From the NCBI GenBank assembly GCA_963786195.1, contig CAWAYH010000011.1, forward strand, positions 496,001-560,000: a DNA stretch of 64,000 bases. The letters run 5' to 3'. Numbering within the stretch: position 1 is the first letter of the stretch; each line of letters starts with the position of its first letter. This document shows, piece after piece, positions 61,737-64,000 of this stretch. Origin of the DNA: CAWAYH01 sp963786195 (GTDB lineage Bacteria > Acidobacteriota > Vicinamibacteria > Vicinamibacterales > 2-12-FULL-66-21). The translations under genes and the position numbers were made by a program. Below the pieces are notes generated by a model, which saw nothing but the letters and a program-made list of their open reading frames with translations, searched no databases and was not told the DNA's origin.

Positions 61737-62806
61737 CTAAGTCAGGTAGCGTCGGAGGATGCTCTCGCATCGCGCTTCCCTGGCGGCGAACCACTCCTGG
61801 TCCGCGTACTTCTGCCACCTGCTGCTCTGCGGAACGACGATCCGCTTCAGCGCTTCGAGATCGTAGCTTTCGACCTGGGCCGTCTGCATCAGACGAGGTA
61901 GTTCGACCTCCGGAGACGTGCACAGAGTCTCGAAGCAGAACGACGCGTGGCAGTACGTCCGGCCGAACAGGTAGGAGAGCTTCCAGATACTGTAGAAGAG
62001 GTCGTAAGGGTGCTCGGCCGCGCGCGGATCGAGAAACTCGAAGTGGCGGCTCAGATCCCGCGCCCATCCGAGCAGATAGAAATGATCGTGCGGCTCGAAG
62101 TCGGCCATGCGACCGGTCGACGGGAAGCTCTTGATGTCGACCAGCGAGGAGCACCACTGGTCGCGAGGGTGACGAAACAGGTGAATCAGTCGCGCCTGCG
62201 GAAAATTGTGCCGCAGCCAGGGCAGCCGGAAATCGACGCGATTGAACTGCAGCACGGCACGCTCGGGCGCCCCGTCGATCAGGGCCTGGCAGTACGCCAG
62301 CAGGTCGGGGTCCCAGAAGCGTTCTGACATGAACAGGTTGCGGCCGTTCCAGTCCGCCCTGAACCAGCGTCCCAGGCTTTCCAGACCCTTGTACTCGCGC
62401 CAGTACTCTTCCACGCCAAGATGGGTCGCATCGACGCGCTCGCCGCGCGCCGCGGGATCGAACCACCGTCGTTCGTTCAGAGGTTCGTAGTACGACGTGC
62501 AGCCCGGCGTCTGGCGAAAGATGTTCCACAGGAGCGTCGAGCCGCTGCGGAAGCGGCCCGGTAATGAAGACCGGCGCGAATCGAGCGTCCGGCGCCGTTG
62601 TCCCCGTTGGCGGAGTCCCCAGATCCGCAGTACGGCGGGGCGCTGTCGTGGAGCCGCAGTCCGGCCGCCGGACTCTGCGCGACACCCTTGAGGCTGTCCG
62701 CCAGCAGCTCGCGGCCATCGTCCGTTGCGAGCGCCTGCGACAGGACCTTGAAGAACGCTGAACGCGCCAGTTCACGACCTGGGCCGAGCCATTCGTATTC
62801 CGCCAT
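61737..62806 (-). CDS. Sulfotransferase-family protein (frameshifts near N-terminus)
   Basis: PAPS-dependent sulfotransferase. The C-terminal frame from 62414 is intact (ALIDGAPERAVLQFNRVDFR, ARLIHLFRHPRDQWCSSLVD with the 3'-phosphate-binding RxxxxxxxS pattern). Upstream, the PAPS-binding loop is split by indels around 62560-62590: FAPVFITGP in one frame continues as FRSGSTLLWNIFRQTPG in another, followed by EPLNERRWFDPAARGERVDA. The start MAEYEWLGPGRELARSAFFK (ATG 62806) overlaps the GT4 stop by one base. About 355 residues when joined. Together with the cysDNC set it points to a sulfated polysaccharide. Confidence 0.82.
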
Positions 62807-63960
62807 CACTTTGCAGGAACAGCCGAGAGGCTGTGAGGCGCGAGCAGCGTGTCGTACACGCTCTGGATAGTTGCCGCGAAACCACCAACCGAGAACTGCT
62901 TTTGGACGCGCTCGCGTGCGGCTCGTGCGAGCCTGGCGCGGAGCTCCGAGGACTCGATCAGGCGTCGCAGCGCCTGTGTCAGCGCATCGGGGTCGTCCGG
63001 CGGAACGAGGAGGCCGTTCTCCTCCCCGACGATCGCCTCGGTGACGCCTCCGACAGGCGTCGCGACGACAGCCTTCGCGCTCGCCATGGCCTCGAGGACG
63101 GCGAGCGGGAATCCCTCGGCGAGGGATGGGAGGCAGACGATGTCGACGGCCTGAAGTACCGACGGGACATCCTGGCGGAACCCCAGGAAGCGAAAACGGT
63201 CGGCAATTCCCAGTTCGCGGACGCGCGCCTCGAACTTCGCCTGCGCGCCCTTCTGAGTCGTCTCACCGCCGATCGCGACGAACAGGCAGTCACTGGAACC
63301 CGCCAGCCGACCGGCCGCCTCCACGAAGGCGCCGTATCCCTTGACGTCGCTCACGTGCCCCAGGATACCGGCGATCACTCGTCCGTCCCGCCGCAACGAC
63401 TGGATGTCCGCGGCGGGTTGCGCCGTAGCGAAAGCCGTCGTGTCCACGCCGTTGGGGATTCCGATGACCTGGCAGTGTGGCTTCAAGCGCTTGATCAGAG
63501 CCTCGTTCTCGAGGGCCTGCCCGTTATAACACGCGATGACGACGTCGGGGCCGGCGATGAAGGCGCGGGCCAGCTCGCCGTCTTCGGGTGGGAAGCCCAG
63601 GTGACACACGCGTTTCGCCCCGGTTACGAGCCCTGCGATACCGAGCGACCGGTAGCCCATTGGTCCTGCCGCATGAACGATCGATGCGCCGGTGCGACGA
63701 ATGATCCTCGCCAGCTGGGTAGACCTTCTCGCCACCGCAGCGAGACCACTGAGGCCATACCAGTCACCCATTTCCGAAACGTCGCACTGAATCCCTCGAC
63801 TTCGCGCCCATTCGAGCATGGGACCCGGTCCCGGCGTGACGAGCGACGCCGAATAGCGCTCGCTGTCCAGGTTCAGCATCAGGTCCATCAGTACCTTGTT
63901 GCCGCCCCCGATCTTCGCTGCGTTCGCGACGTAGAGGACGTTGTGGCGCGCCAGCGGCAT
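62806..63960 (-). CDS. GT4-type glycosyltransferase
   Basis: A 384-residue retaining glycosyltransferase. MPLARHNVLYVANAAKIGGG with NKVLMDLMLNL forms the acceptor loop. IVHAAGPMGYRSLGIAGLVT and GIPNGVDTTAF precede the donor domain VIAGILGHVSDVKGYGAFVE, FLGFRQDVPSVLQAVDIVCL and PSLAEGFPLAVLEAMASAKA (E-x7-E). It starts at 63960, and its promoter is not visible in the remaining 40 bases. It is coupled to the sulfotransferase. Confidence 0.92.
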   Translation of the reverse strand: MPLARHNVLYVANAAKIGGGNKVLMDLMLNLDSERYSASLVTPGPGPMLEWARSRGIQCDVSEMGDWYGLSGLAAVARRSTQLARIIRRTGASIVHAAGPMGYRSLGIAGLVTGAKRVCHLGFPPEDGELARAFIAGPDVVIACYNGQALENEALIKRLKPHCQVIGIPNGVDTTAFATAQPAADIQSLRRDGRVIAGILGHVSDVKGYGAFVEAAGRLAGSSDCLFVAIGGETTQKGAQAKFEARVRELGIADRFRFLGFRQDVPSVLQAVDIVCLPSLAEGFPLAVLEAMASAKAVVATPVGGVTEAIVGEENGLLVPPDDPDALTQALRRLIESSELRARLARAARERVQKQFSVGGFAATIQSVYDTLLAPHSLSAVPAK

Positions 63961-63977
63961 CGTGCTTGTTACGTAGT

Positions 63978-63995
63978 GTCCGGCTCGAGCCGGAC
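63978..63995. repeat. GTCCGGC-type palindrome
   Basis: GTCCGGCTCGAGCCGGAC, a perfect 18-base palindrome just upstream of the GT4 gene. Same family as at 20916-20988 and 22917-22963. Confidence 0.8.
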
Positions 63996-64000
63996 TTCAT

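Overview
The window is about 64 kb of GC-rich bacterial DNA with tightly packed, mostly co-directional genes. Two things point to a member of the Acidobacteriota, probably Vicinamibacteria-like: a housekeeping block of the usual bacterial type, and a very large exopolysaccharide (EPS) locus of the XrtA/PEP-CTERM kind. This is an inference from gene content, since no rRNA or tRNA gene is present. At least nine genes carry single-base frameshifts, some of them compensating, while the protein on both sides stays well conserved. This looks more like indel error in a long-read or metagenome assembly than real gene decay, so broken genes are described here as intact reading frames with indels.

Layout. 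1-5.2 kb: miaA (5' end cut by the window), hfq, deoB, a dGTPase-like HD hydrolase, yceD/DUF177, rpmF and plsX. 5.2-8.6 kb: a divergent pair of secreted proteins (M14 peptidase and RIFT-barrel protein), bounded by short ACGGACAAC repeats and lying where fabH often sits. 8.6-12.0 kb: fabD, fabG, acpP, fabF. 12.0-16.3 kb: a dispersed repeat, then etfB, etfA, ETF-quinone oxidoreductase and a DUF374 acyltransferase. 16.3-22.9 kb: an orphan PEP-CTERM tail, a PEGA protein, a TonB-like protein, a GAF/degenerate GGDEF protein, two PilZ proteins and a sigma-54 activator. 23.0-39.7 kb: the core EPS operon (export protein, beta-barrel, Wzz, AAA ATPase, tyrosine kinase, priming sugar transferase, deacetylase, FemAB, methyltransferase, triple VanZ, second deacetylase, carbamoyltransferase, RIFT/toroid enzyme). 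39.7-54.3 kb: acetyltransferase, glycosyltransferases, a secreted G8/beta-helix protein, a secreted LamG-like protein, an asparagine synthetase homologue, a polyprenyl-phosphate-pentose module (UbiA/DPPR-synthase-like, HAD phosphatase, GT39) and a GT4. 54.5-64 kb: an XrtA-type amidotransferase, a sulfate activation set (cysN, cysC, cysQ, TSUP transporter, cysD), a sulfotransferase and another GT4.

How it fits together. The genes can build, export and decorate a surface polysaccharide. Predicted decorations are deacetylation, carbamoylation, amidation and, notably, sulfation from dedicated PAPS synthesis. Seven strong sigma-54 promoters (GG-N10-GC with TTGC) lie in front of EPS transcription units. 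Most have a GACTTTTGTC-like element about 90-100 bp upstream of the -24 box. The locus also encodes a sigma-54 activator, which suggests a self-contained regulon.

The most novel signal is a C-terminal tail P-x-N-[L/V]-R-I-[I/V]-R, placed right before the stop codon of four otherwise unrelated secreted proteins. Three of the tails follow a proline-rich linker. It behaves like an undescribed sorting or anchoring tag and is distinct from PEP-CTERM. No exosortase is encoded in the window.
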